Shown here: positions 24,401-35,429 of the stretch, piece by piece
Position numbering within the stretch: position 1 is the stretch's first letter
Layout of the letters: the number at the start of each line of letters is the position of its first letter
Origin: Halichondria panicea
Taxonomy: Eukaryota; Porifera; Demospongiae; Suberitida; Halichondriidae
Assembly: GCF_963675165.1 (NCBI RefSeq)
Contig: NC_087377.1
Span: 9,689,122 to 9,753,121 of the forward strand
Reading direction: 5' to 3'
DNA length: 64,000 bases
The notes under the pieces: model-generated
What the model saw: the letters and a program-made list of their open reading frames with translations, nothing else
Database searches by the model: none
What the model was told of the DNA's origin: nothing
Translations under genes and position numbers: made by a program

Positions 24401-27400
24401 GTTGATCTATGGTTGAATGTTATTAATTTTAATCTTGAACTGCTGCTCGGTGCACGAACTCAACATCTACAATTAATGCACCTATAGTATAATTATAGAA
24501 ACCACTGGTGATAGTAAATAGTGGTCACAAATAATATTATTCATGGTTGATGACCGCAGTGTGGTTACAATAATTGTGAAAACCACAGTTCTACAAATAA
24601 ATTATGTACATGTAGTCCTGGTGCTTAGTGCTCAAATCTGTATGGATCTACACATGCAAGAAGGAGAGAAGCTATAGCAACGAGTCACTAGAAAGATCCA
24701 GACTGAGCTTAAACCAGGCATGTTATGTTTCAAGGTTCTCAATGGATTCAGTTCTCAGAGCAAAAGATCAAATCAAATCTTATTTGGGGAAAGTGATGAG
24801 GGGTAGCCTCGATCCAATTGAATGCTAGGTCGCCTCCTCGGCCTGGTATTGATTGTATCTGGGCGTGTATCTGGGCATGTGCTGTGGTTGCTGTGGTTGC
24901 TCAGGTATTCGCTCAAAACAAGTGAATAGAAACACTAATAGTGTATGTAAGCATACTTACTCCGTAAAATCAATTAAATCATAGATATAGGCTTAGCTAG
25001 AGTGTGAGGAGCTGTCTTGTGCGAAGGAAGAAGGAGCATCACTCTTGTGAAAGAACAGACCTAGGTTCTCAAGTTTCTGCTATCAGTTGGCTACCTTTGT
25101 CTTTGATTGACTACACAATTTAATACTAGCACTTGATTAGACCATTGATTGCCAGATACACTTGGTAGAGTCTATCCTCAGACTCTGGCCATCGATCTCT
25201 TGTATACTATGCTCAGGGGTGTCCACAAGTGGCTGGGCCTGGGATGTATTGTCAAATCGAGCAGAAACTTGAGAACCTAGGTCTGTTCTAGTTGGGCGGA
25301 GTCCAACCAACGCTGCGCTCTGGGTTGGGTATCAGTACATGTAGCAGTTTTGTTCCACCGGTACTTGAGACAGAGTATGAATATTGTTTAATCTTTAAGT
25401 GGCTGACAACCGCGCGCATGGCTCAGGGGTGCGATATAAAGAAATCAATTAACTATTTGGATGGCTATTCTAGCTGACTGGATCTAGCTATAGTTGTTTT
25501 GGAATTCAAGAAAGACCTCAGACTCTTAGAGAAAGTAGAAGAATACTGTAGCCTGTAATATAAGATTTAGTACAGGCAGAAATAAACTTTTTCATAATAG
25601 TTAGACATCTAGCACAAGGAGAGGTACAGCCAGCTATAAGACTACCCCAAGGCTTCTGAGAAGCTTTTCGAAGACCAAAGAAGGCATACATAACACAGGT
25701 TTTGTCCAAACTAATGATCTAATCTTATTGGTAGCACAACAAAACTTAAAACAAAGACAAGTCCTTTTAATTAATTAATACATACTGTTCAAGCTTCATT
25801 CATAGATGCTAAGATAGACTATGCTTCTTTTCTAGTAGCCTAGATATCCAGCAGGAGCTGTTTCTGCATTCTCCAGAGAAATACAGTGTCCCAGCTCGCC
25901 TTGTCAGCTAAATTGAGCTGTAAGGTTTCCCACTTGAACGCAGCAATCTGATTGGGCTGCAAATTTCTTGCAGTGGGAACAAAACTGCTACATGTACTGA
26001 TACCCAACCATGAGCGAAGCGTTGGTTGGACTCCGCCCAACTAGGTCTGTTCTTTCACAAGAGTGATGCTCTTTCTTTCTTCGCACAAGACAGCTCCTCA
26101 CACTCTAGCTAGCTAATCTATGACAAACTAAACTTGCAAAGAATAGACCTATGACACGGAGTTCTTTGTGATTTAACGGTGATTTTACAGAGTAAGTATG
26201 CTTATACATACACTATTAGTGTTCCTATTCGCTTCACCTTGCTCAGGTATTCGCTCGTTTTGAGCAAATACCTGAGCAGCTACAGCACATGCCCAGATAT
26301 ACAATCAATACCAGGCCGAGGAGGCGACCTAGCGTTCAATTGGAGACGGATCGGCCTGCGATCGAGGCTAGATGAGGGGCTGATGAGAAAGTACTAATCT
26401 ATAGTTTGCCTGTGGAATTATGGCTAGTTTGACCATTGATAGTAGAGGAAGAGGGATTGGAAACGCCTGTGATTACAGTAAACAACTGCATTGCTCTTGC
26501 TCCGTAAATTATCGTATAATACTACACTCACAATAAATAACAAATGGCAGTCAAAGCAGTTAGAGCAGCTATTAGCAGTTATTCTGGAGGACGAGGAATT
26601 CCTATAGTCTTCCTATTGGACACTCCAACGTTTAAAGATTGAAAGAAACTGAGGAGAAGATTAAGAAAACAATATAGATACTATAGTTTAGCTGTTTTTA
26701 TGTGCAATGTTTTTATACTAATCATCTATATTCAGTTCATACTTCACATACATGACATACATGTAAATCAGATGATATGGCCAACAGATATATAAACTGA
26801 AAATAAATCTATCTATAGTGTCTTGGGTGAGATTAAGAAGGGGTTTTCTGTCTTCGTTCTTACTTAATCTTCGAGGTCGAAACTTTGCGGCATCTACACA
26901 TGTGCAAAAAGGAAGTTGAGATGGTGGAAAGTAGTTCAAGCCACAATATAAACCCTAAGTAATGAGTACCACTAACAATTAAATGCACATATTCATCCAA
27001 CACCATGAAATAATTACACAAAATGTGCGCATAATCGTAAAAAAGGATACATTTCTCCATCAATAACCAATAAATTACATTGTTCAAGCCATTCAGATGA
27101 ACGAGTAGGCCTAGAATTAGCTTAACTTGGTCTAAGGAAAGATTCATGAAAGCCTGGAAAATTACACAAAGTAATTTTTTAACGTAGTAAAAAAAATTGT
27201 TTTTATTCCTTACTTTTACTGCATCTTTATCACCAGTAAGTATCACTTAAGCTTCCTACGACTTAGATATGGCTACTGTGTCGACTAAGCAGAGTTTCAC
27301 TAAGAAGTGTACTGTTCACATTTATCAACAACAATTATTGGCAGTAGATCTAGATACACATGGTTCAGCGGAAGTGACGTTTTTACTAGCAACATGTAAG

Positions 27401-29832
27401 CGTTTCCAATCCCTCCTCCTCTACTATCAATGGTTCATGGTTTGACTCACAGTGAAGGCCTCTTCAGAATCTTTCATAACATCCACTAAAGTACTAGCTG
27501 TTTGTTAGCTGTAAGAGCCAGAAAGAGCTGCAAAGCTGTACTGCATGCTATAGCCGTCAACCTATCGTTATTTTAGAGAAATGGGCCTGGGGGAACCCTT
27601 GATCCCACCCCTTTTGTTGACAGGAAATGCAATAATGATCCAGAGGGGAGGCCGGACATCATTTGAACTTTCACTAATTAATGACATTCCAGGCCAAATT
27701 GCTTTTCGTTTTTTGCTGACTCAGCAGTAAAACACGACTGCATGGATCTAGCTAGCCTCGGTCCCAGGCCGATTTTTTTTTAATAGAACGAAGTTGAAAA
27801 ATACTGCCTGGTATTGATTGTATCTGGGCGTGGCAGGAACCGGAAACAAAAGCAGAGATTCTTTACATTTTGTTTCCTGCTTTTTTTCTGTAATACTAAA
27901 GGTGTACGTAGGGCATTTTACTCCCGTAAAAGTTACAGTAATTTAGCTCCGTGTCATGTTCTCAATTTATAGCTAGCTAGCTATGGCATGCAACGCGTTG
28001 TCTTGTTTGAAGCAAGATGGCCTCACTCTCATGGCAGAACAGGCCCAGGCTCTCAAGCTCCTGTTTAAGGGAAGGGACGTGTTTATCTGGTTCCCAACGG
28101 GGTATGGCAAGTCTCTCTGCTATATCAGTTGCTACCCTTTTTAATGGACTACAAGCTAGGTAGGACCAAGGCTCCTCCTGTTGACAAAAGTGTTGTTCTT
28201 GTTAATTGTCTCTTCCCTTGTATCTCTCATCATGAGACTCACGATTGACCAGATCAGGAGTCTGAACAATAGAGGTGTTTCTGCTGCCATCCTCAGTAGC
28301 AATAAAGGAATTGACAAAGATTTGGTTGCTACTGCCAAAGAAGTGTCTTCTGGGAAGTATTTCCTGCTGTATACTGCCCCAGAGGCTGTTGTTGAAGACC
28401 ACTGTTGGAGGATTCATTTTTTGTTGTACCACGAGTCAATGTATTAAAAAACCACGCCCAGATCACGCCCAAATACAATCAATACCAGGCCTAGTAGGCG
28501 ACCTAGCGTTCAATTGGAGACGGATCGGCCTGGGGTCGAGGCTAGGATCTAGCTTGTATGGCTATTATGTGCTGATAGGGTTAGGTCCAGTAACCATCAC
28601 AGACACCAAACACAGATGCAGCGACAGAAACCATGCAGAAACATTGTTAGTTGCCCTCTATAACATGTACTCGTGATTATAGGCCGCCCAACTTTTAGAG
28701 GGCGTCTGAAATATAAGACTAGCAGAAGTACAGTAGACGCTACTGCTGAGTCAGCAAACACGAAAAGCAATTTGGCCTTGAATGTCATAATTAGTGAAAG
28801 TTCAAGTGAAGTCTGACCTCCTCTGTAATGCATCAGTTTTATTATTCTACATCTGATCAGATAGTGTTTTAATAACTGTGTCAACAATAATTGCATAACA
28901 TTATATTACTTCTTCTATATAATATTATACCGAAAGAAAAACATGGCGAGAGCATTAGCACAGTGCAGCTTGTAACACTCGTTATGTCTTGTGTCAATGC
29001 ATGATGGTCAGTTGTGCTGTGTTTTGTCTACATCTTAATGTAACCTTTTTTGGAGAATACATGCACCGTATATCTTCTAATTTATCGGACAGCAAAAAAT
29101 AATTATTTTGGAAATTATCTGGGTATAATTGGAACAGATTTTTATAGAGCATGCAAAGTGTCCGGAATAATTAGAACAAGCAAGCAGCTGCATGCGAGCT
29201 AGCTAAGTTTAATAGAACAAGGTACGACTGAATAGTTGCAATAGCTATCTAAAACTAGCTCTCAAAGCTATCTAACTGCAGCACTCTTAAGTCTTACTTG
29301 CCGTCTATGAATGAAACTCAACTTTTCAAGGGTATTGTCCGGATATTTAGAACAAATGTAATATTAAAGCACTGGATTGTCCGTTGTATTAGAACAACGA
29401 AAATTGCCCAAAAGAGTGTCCGGGGTAATTAGAAGTGTCCGATAAATTAGAAGATATACGGTAATCGGATTTTTTTACGAGAATATACAATTAAAGAATT
29501 TCTTGAAAAAATTATATTTTATCAGGCTAAAAACATCACCGATGCTCATGCTTCATTTTCTACTTTTCGCAGAATTATCGTTTGATGTGAAGTTGATACT
29601 AGCCCTTATCCTAACGTTCCTGGTGACCCTGGTTGTTGGAGTTTCCATTGGTGTCGTCATTGTACTTGCAGTGATCAAATATAGGAGGTCTAAGAAGATA
29701 ACTCCGCAACTGACTGAAACGGAGATGATACCACCACAGCCTGTGATATATGAAGAAATTAAACCAGACCCACACACTTGCAGGAACCTCGCTTATGAGA
29801 CATTTAAACGTCATGTGTCTGCAAATCAGTAA
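21430..29832 (+). CDS. Receptor gene A: Ig/FN3-like ectodomain, one membrane helix, tyrosine-motif tail
   Basis: Exons are 21430-21795, 21848-22126, 22182-22267, 22331-22526, 22599-23105 and 29573-29832, all with GT-AG borders and compatible phases (mostly phase 1, as in domain-shuffling genes). Exon one resembles an Ig domain (SITC ... MVECLDGAG). Exons three and four together look FN3-like (TLTW ... YNLTVAVRNAAG). Exon five encodes an unrecognised Cys-containing module (AGVCIPVET ... ELCYTATL ... GSGVTF). The last exon gives a hydrophobic span (LILALILTFLVTLVVGVSIG and onward), a KYRRSKK stop-transfer and a tail with VIYEEIKP and NLAYETF; YEEI is the textbook Src-family SH2 ligand form. It should act at the plasma membrane; ligand unknown. 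Gene B (62-64 kb) is a paralogue with the same exon borders. The 6.5-kb last intron is full of transposons. Confidence 0.72.
23140..24027. other. Intron of gene A, mostly unassigned
   Basis: Contains a fragment of the 9650/46146 dispersed repeat near 23260-23325. No exon was recognised between 23106 and the first intronic element. Confidence 0.4.
24028..24786. mobile_element. Element with 36-bp perfect inverted ends in the gene A intron
   Basis: CAAATAAGATTTGATTTGAT (24028 onward, 36 bp in total) returns perfectly inverted at 24751-24786. The interior holds the segment duplicated at 30680-30930. No clear target duplication. Confidence 0.65.
24210..24480 (+). repeat. Segment with an inverted copy at 30680-30930
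   Basis: CTTTTGTATAGGTCTATC..TATTGCTTTGTGCTCTAGC and ACCGTCTATGTTTTGTGCAT recur on the opposite strand at 30680-30930. The two copies flank the rest of the gene A intron and its last exon. Confidence 0.75.
24804..26370. mobile_element. TAGCCTCG-family element, 1567 bp, carrying helicase debris and a nested insertion
   Basis: The ends are TAGCCTCGATCC and GATCGAGGCTA, with GATGAGGGG duplicated exactly at 24795-24803 and 26371-26379. The arms are several hundred bp long, with shared GCTCAGGTATTCGCTC and AGAGTGTGAGGAGCTGTC. Sequence near 25010-25115 (GAGCTGTCTTGTGCGAAG... GGTTCTCAAGTTTCTGCTAT... TATCAGTTGGCTACC) aligns with the start of the RecQ-like gene of the 27753-28544 element, apart from a missing stretch containing the Walker A motif. 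A 755-bp element is nested at 25289-26043; without it and its duplication this element is about 803 bp. Confidence 0.88.
25289..26043. mobile_element. Nested element with TAGTTGGGCGGAGTCC ends, 9-bp duplication
   Basis: The arms TAGTTGGGCGGAGTCCAACC... and the inverse ending GGACTCCGCCCAACTA run about 65 bp. GGTCTGTTC is duplicated exactly at 25280-25288 and 26044-26052. It inserted into the TAGCCTCG-family element around it, so it is the younger of the two. No coding capacity recognised. Confidence 0.88.
26433..27433. mobile_element. Element with CCATTGATAGTAGAGG ends in the gene A intron
   Basis: Left end CCATTGATAGTAGAGGAAG followed by AGGGATTGGAAACG; the right end is the inverse. The GAGGAAGAGGGATTGG core is shared with the 47810-49382 element and with single ends near 9067 and 11580. 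The interior (26655-26840) resembles 37245-37410. The flanks do not give a clean duplication; it sits in a copy of the ATGGCTAGTTTGAC repeat. Confidence 0.65.
27753..28544 (+). mobile_element. TAGCCTCG-family element carrying a RecQ-like helicase fragment
   Basis: Starts TAGCCTCGGTCCCAGGCCG, ends GGTCGAGGCTA; GGATCTAGC is duplicated exactly at 27744-27752 and 28545-28553. The right terminal part (GTTCAATTGGAGACGGATCG) is shared with 24804-26370 and 60735-60815, so these belong to one subfamily. The interior is mostly a broken helicase gene. Confidence 0.9.
27983..28428 (+). pseudogene. RecQ-like SF2 helicase, N-terminal fragment
   Basis: From ATG 27983 the translation includes AEQAQALKLLFKGRDVFIWF followed by PTGYGKSLCY, which matches RecQ motifs 0 and I (Walker A, GYGKS). 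A frame change near 28140 and another near 28205 are needed to continue through a motif Ia-like stretch (SLVSLIMRLTIDQIRSLNN) and LLYTAPEAVVED, the LLYxxPE segment typical of RecQ proteins. Sequence stops before the DEAH-type motif II and all later motifs are missing, so it cannot be an active helicase. It starts soon after the left terminus of the transposon, as a transposon gene would. A more deleted copy exists at about 25010-25115. Confidence 0.8.
29069..29460. mobile_element. MITE with CCGTATATCTTCTAATTTAT ends
   Basis: The left CCGTATATCTTCTAATTTAT and its right inverse frame 392 bp just upstream of the last exon of gene A. The flanks are CA and TA, probably a TA duplication with one change. 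The right part is shared with 11220-11335. Confidence 0.72.
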
Positions 29833-30480
29833 CCTGTATAAGCATGCAGCCTTATATACAGCTAGAACTCTAAGCTTTTTATGTGTTTGTAACAAAGGCT
29901 ATCTGGCCTGCTATTTAGTTAGATTCAACTAGATTACTTTCACAGTAAATATTGACATTAACATGTGTGTTCTTATCACTATCATGTGTCAATCACATGA
30001 CACTTACATAATACATAAATTAAATGAATAAGATTACAATGAATAACATAACTAGAATAGGCTATCATCACATGTTGTAAACTATGTACATGATTCACAG
30101 TTTTCAGTATCAATCACTTTGCTTTGTTCAGTTGTCAAATGCAACTCCTGTTTTAAACGGCTGTCTCATATTTGGTTCCGTCTCACAATACCCTCTTCTA
30201 CCTTATATGAGCATGCGCAAGAAGAGCAAAAATTGCAGCATGTGTAATTGTCACATCATGTTGAAAGCATAAATCACAATTCTCTCCTTATAATTAATAG
30301 AGTATATACTGATTCATTATCTTTGGTATCGAAAAGTTAGTCATTAGATTCAAGGTAAGCTTATGGTCACTTTTTAGCCACAGCTATTTCTTAAACGCAG
30401 CTATAGCTAGCTAGCCATTTTGCTACCGTAGAAACAGGGTTATTAGCACATGGGGTCAATAGCAGAGCTCTATATACAGT
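29833..30480. other. Downstream flank of gene A
   Basis: Follows the gene A stop at 29830-29832. AATAAA-like signals (for example AATTAAATGAATAAG near 30013) could serve polyadenylation, but none is decisive. Confidence 0.35.
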
Positions 30481-30600
30481 AGACTCTCGTTAATCCAGTC
30501 ACCCTTGGGACAGTGCAGCTTGGCCGGAATAGCGAGGTGGCTGTATTTCAGGAAATAGCCACGGCTTAAAAACGACCTTACCTCGAATCTAATGACTAAT
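30480..30600. mobile_element. Truncated pogo-like end (CAGTAGACTCTCG family)
   Basis: CAGTAGACTCTCGTTAATCC and about 120 bp after it match the end of the 56105-57107 element; the rest is missing. Confidence 0.75.
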
Positions 30601-30679
30601 TTTAGATTTTTTTATTTTGGGTTAGAGTCTATACAATTATAGGGCAGCCCTTCGCTACCTATTTCCTGCTTAATATTTT

Positions 30680-30930
30680 TTGAGTTCGTGCACCGAGCAG
30701 CGTGCGGCATGCAGTTCAAGATTAAGATTAATACATTCAACCATAGATCAACTGACGGTATGCACAAAACATAGACGGTAAATAGACAGTAAATACAAAG
30801 ACGGTGGAGCAGAGGCTCCCACACACACAAAGGGTGCCGCTAGGAGCAGGCCGCTGGGCTAGAGCACAAAGCAATAGGATAGACCTATACAAAAGAAGTG
30901 TTAACTAGTAAATAAGAACTCATGCGCATG
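30680..30930 (-). repeat. Inverted copy of 24210-24480
   Basis: Reads as the complement of 24210-24480 with moderate divergence. The 72-residue - strand open frame here is part of the repeat. Confidence 0.75.
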
Positions 30931-31264
30931 TTGTGCCATAAATCCGAAAATCCGAAATGCCTAAAAAATAGGAAATGAAGAAAAAAAGGTGTGGCCATTA
31001 TTAAAGGTAAATGAATGCGTACTTGCATGGATCTAGCTATATAGCTACTGGCTAATTGAAGCTCTAGAGTCGAGATGAGTCAATGCCATGGGCAATCATT
31101 GAATGGAGTAGTCAAAATCATCTAGTAGATGTATAGCCTAGCTAGTGTGCTGTGCCACAGCCTGTGGCTTGCTGTATCCATTCATCCTCAACCTGATAGT
31201 TTCGGTAGTGGGATATACACATATTTTTTCAGTGACACCTATATAAGATCTACTACCCAAGTTT

Positions 31265-32600
31265 GTGCTCTCTCTATTATCACAATGCATTCTATTTCCA
31301 GGTATATAATCAAGGTGTGTACAGAGTGACTGGGCCAGCTTACTGTGGCTCGCTGTTATCCCGTAGATGAAGTTTCAGGATTTGCAAATCCTGAAACAAA
31401 TTTTGTACACTTTCTGTTAAATTTACAGTCCTTCTATTTCTAGCCATATCTTTAGGGTATGTATAGAGTGACTGAGCCAGCTTACTGTGGCTCAATGTGT
31501 TGCTAGCTGTTATCCCGTGGATGAAGTTTCAAGATTTGCGTTAACGCAAATCCTGAAACAAACTTTGCACACATTCTGTTAAATTTACAGTCCTTCTATT
31601 TCTAGCATTGCTTCAAGGTGTGTATAGAGTGACTGAGCCAGCTTACAGTGGCTCAATGTGTTGCTGTTATCCCGTGGATGAAGTTTCAGGATTTGTGTTG
31701 ACACAACTGAAATTAGTTCGTAGCTCTTGGTATCCCGTATAGAGTCTAATTAGACTATCAGTAAAGTTTCAGGATTTGTGTTAACGCAAATCCTGAAACT
31801 ACATTGTGCAGTCTCCTTTATATTTACAGTCTTTATATTTCCAGCCATATCTTCAGGGTATGTATAGAGTGCATGGCTGAACCAGCTTACTGTGGTTCAA
31901 TGTGTTGCTGTTATCCCGTGGATGAAGTTTCAGGATTTGTGTTAACGCAAATCCTGAAACTACATTGTGCAGTCTCCTTTCAGTAAACTTACAGCCCGTC
32001 TCTTTCCAGCTATAGCTTCAGGGTATGTATAGAGTGAATGTTGCTGTTATCCCGTGGATGAAGTTTCAGGATTTGCGTTAACGCAAATTAAACACTTACA
32101 CTTTTGTTTTTTAATTTATGATCCTTCTATAGTTCTATAACCATGGCTTCAGGGTATGTATAGAGTGACTGAGCCAGCTTACTGTGGCTCAATGTTTTGC
32201 TGTTATCCCGTGGATGAAGTTTCAGGATTTGCGTTAAAACAAATTTTGTACACTTTCTGTTAAATTTACAGTTCTTCTATTTCTAGCCATTGCTTCAGGG
32301 TATGTATATAGAGTGACTGAGCCAGCTTACTGTGGCTCAATGTGTTGCTGTTATCCGTGGATGAAGTTTCAGGATTTACGTTAAAGCAAATTTTGTACAC
32401 ATAAATTTACAGTCCTTCTATTTCTAGCCATTGCTTCAGGGTATGTATATAGAGTGACTGAGCCAGCTTATACTGTGGCTCAATATGTTGCTGTTATCCC
32501 GTGGATGAAGTTTCAGAATTTGTGTTAACGCAACCCCTGAAATGACTTTGTGCAGTCTCTTTTAAATTTACAGTCCCTCCATCAGCCATGCTTTAATGCT
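31265..32600 (+). repeat. Tandem array of about 140-160-bp units with internal palindrome
   Basis: GTATAGAGTGACTGAGCC-type starts occur near 31316, 31458, 31616, 31859, 32023, 32153, 32298 and 32441, with a degenerate unit near 31736. Most units share CTGTTATCCCGTGGATGAAG, then TTTCAGGATTTGCGTTAACG (in the best units followed by its own inverse), then a pyrimidine-rich TTTACAGTCCTTCTATTTCT stretch, TAG, a short CCAT(A/T)(T/G)CTTCAGG segment and GTATGT. The last parts look like a 3' splice site, a 13-15-nt segment and a 5' splice site. Function unknown. Confidence 0.8.
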
Positions 32601-33615
32601 TTGTGCATGCATTTAATTATGTCATGAAGACAATTAAACATATGCATGCACTAATTAATATGCATGAACGTCACACACATAATTATATGCATGGTAATTC
32701 CGCCCCAGGTCACAATCTTCACAAACATAAGACACTACTGCATCTCTGTATTGGAGCTTGTAAACCTATATTATTATTAGAGAGATCATTAATTTATAGA
32801 AATACAAAATATACCTCTGGGATGAGGTAATTTGTGCAGATTGTGACATGTATTTGCCTAGCCTGTTGAATTTGGCAATAGGTTGCAATCTTAAAAACAC
32901 AATAGTGAGCTTATTAGAGGTTTGCAAGACCCAACAGGATACAATGCACATGCACTGCTTCCTCAGCTGCTCCTCCGTCATTTTGATCATTCGTGCTGTA
33001 GCTATACCCAAGTACTTTGATTTGCATCACTGACAGAACGCAACATTATCAAGCTTTACAGTCACAGTGTGAGGTGATGATATAAAAGAAATGGCTTGAA
33101 AAATTGTGACTGACAGACGTGCAGGCATCACTAACACATCAAGTTTGTTTGCATTGTTTGCATTGTTTGCATTGTTGCATTGCATCCTGTTGGGTCTTGC
33201 AAGCCTTTTATGGATAAATTGATAACACTATAGCTATAGTTCTGGTAAGTTCTTATGCAGTTCGCGATACATCTGTTACAGGGACTGAATTTGATGACCG
33301 AAGTGGTTTTCTGTGAAGTACATGAGTTAGGTGATACAAAGTAGGTAGATCTAGGTAGTGGGAAGATCGAGCATTCCAAAGCCTTACTATATGGTTGAAA
33401 CAGAAGTGACGGGTGGTATTGTAGTGCAATACATTGTGTACAAGTTTGTTAAGTTATCGAACAAGTTTTTCTACTTGAAGCATTATTGGTGACAAACTTG
33501 ATGTGCTTGGTTATGTCAAAGTTGTCAGCTGACTGTTGTATATCACAAAGAACATGTAATTCGAGCCAGTATACATTACGTATCGGATTGTTCACCCGCT
33601 ATTAGGGAATATGCA

Positions 33616-33659
<44 letters not shown>

Positions 33660-33822
33660 TACTGATGAAACGTTGTTGCAATAGTAATGCAACTCAGTTT
33701 GAGCACATGATAAGTCTATCTTTGTAGTTCATATCCCAGTTTTGTAGTATATATTTGGTGGCTTTACGTTGGGTTTTTTCGAGGCGAGTTATATGTCTTG
33801 CGTTGTAGCAAGGGCATATGAA
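32601..33822. other. Non-coding; one 26-bp inverted repeat
   Basis: TTGCAAGACCCAACAGGAT near 32925 returns inverted near 33183-33205. Between them is a short TTTGCATTG tandem run (33146-33175). No exon recognised. Confidence 0.45.
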
Positions 33823-34735
33823 TATGTATTAGTTAATGTACAGTGTAGAGGGGTTTATGACAGGGGAGGTGTGGTTTATATTCATACGCCCTCCTTCCAC
33901 TTACTGTGCAGCAACCAGCCAGAAGAAACAACACAGCTAGCTCTAGACGGTGTCTAGACCAGCTCTCTTCAGCTATGCCAGGCTAGTAGGCAAGCAAAGG
34001 TAAGCTTAAATAGCCACTCCTTTATTATTATTAAACTGGCTTTTTTTTTCATTGAATACAGAAGCTGAACAGGCCTAGTGCAGTGCGTGCAGTACTAGTG
34101 CTAGTGAGCAAGTCTGCCTGAGCCACCTAGTCTCCCGGATTGTCTCTAAAGCAACTCCTTCTGCAAGCACACAGCAGAATTTTTGATAAACTAGTCTTAC
34201 AGACTACACCCGACTCTATGTGTTTCATTTATGACATTTTGTTTCTCTTGCAAGACATTTCATTCATCTTCATTCATCGAAAACACCATTATTTTAATTT
34301 TAGTTGCATATGCTTGAGGTGCCAATTTATGAGCCATATTTTCCCTTGTAGCCCTGAGGTGCCAATTTATGACAGTTAAACCCCACTAGACTACATGGCA
34401 AAAGTGTAGTAGGTGGGAAATATGTATTAGTTAATGTATTAGTGTCATAAACCCCGAGGCACTGTGCATTAATTGATATATGTCCCATCTGATTGGCTGA
34501 CTGGTTGCTATGCATCAAGCTGCATGACTACCACATAGCAACACTATTCAAACAAGAAGACAACTATAGGAAAAGATAGCTCGTTCACACCAGGGCTGCT
34601 GTCCACACTCAAATCCTTGCGCAGCCTGGACAGAATATGAGCAGCCAGCCCCTCCCTCAAAGCGAACGGTACAGAGCCACTCCCCCTCTCTGTTCAATTA
34701 GTCAGCCCCTCCCTCCACTTACCATAAGTGTGCAG
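33823..34735 (+). repeat. Promoter/intron-bearing dispersed repeat, copy I
   Basis: Contains GCAACCAGCCAGAAGAAAC, an intron-like stretch (GGCAAGCAAAG|GTAAGC ... TTGAATACAG|AAGCTGAAC), GAGGTGCCAATTTATGA twice, then a second block with GATTGGCTGACTGGTTGC and CAGCCCCTCCCTC. At 34675-34690 it reads AAGCGAACGGTACAGAGCC without insertion, the empty counterpart of the 40362-44963 insertion. Copies II and III lie at 40005-45575 and 45690-46146. Confidence 0.75.
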
Positions 34736-34749
34736 GATTGGTTATTTAT

Positions 34750-35210
34750 GCATGTTATATTGACAATAGCATGACATTATATGTATAAAACATGCCCACA
34801 TTATATATGTAACATATAATGTTGATATAAAAATGTATAATGTGCATAATGTCAAGTTCATACAAATGATGTAATAATTATGATATTATGCATTTTATAC
34901 TTGATGTATAATTGTTATATGCATATTGTGCATAATGTCACATTTTAGTAAGTGGTGTATAATTATTATGCATAATAATATTATGCATAACGTCAAATTT
35001 TATATTTGATGTATAATTGAGCTGCATAATGTGCATAATGTCAAATAATTTTTTTAATTGTGTATAATATGCATAATATGCATAATGTCAAATTTGTGAG
35101 ATCCCAGTTGGGATGTGTTGGTGTTACGGATATAGAATTTGGCTACAGGTACACTTAATTGTGTATGTATATTACGCGTATAATGTGCATAATGTCAGGA
35201 TTATATGGGT
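34750..35210. repeat. A/T-rich degenerate repeat, TGCATAATGTCAAAT units
   Basis: Variants of GCATAATGTCAAAT recur eight or so times at irregular spacing. The same word types dominate the satellite at 37.9-38.8 kb. Confidence 0.65.
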
Positions 35211-35429
35211 GGTTATAGGGGTATATAAGAGGTTAGGTAACGGTATGCATGGGTAAGGGTTATTTATACTCTATTCATATTTTATGAATATAGTTAATTT
35301 AATCGTATGTTCGTTTATTATGTTCTAGAATATAGTATTTTAGAATTAGTTTTGTATATAAGTAAGTATTTTACTTACTTTATTCACTTATTATTGGATA
35401 TTCTATAACAAATTATTTCAGTTATAGTT

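Larger units (their letters stand above)
27641..28825. mobile_element. Outer CAGAGG element hosting the helicase-bearing insertion
   Basis: Arms of about 95 bp begin CAGAGGGGAGGCCGGACATC and return inverted, ending CCTCCTCTG; both contain TTGCTTTTCGT. The flanks TAATGATC and TAATGCATC fit a 9-bp duplication with one lost base. The ends match the 123-bp element at 9477-9599. The TAGCCTCG element 27753-28544 inserted within it. Confidence 0.75.

Noticed and set aside
31265-32600. Regularly spaced palindromic array resembling a CRISPR
   Set aside because: Units are 140-160 bp with conserved spacers, the sequence context is eukaryotic and no cas genes exist; it is a tandem repeat.
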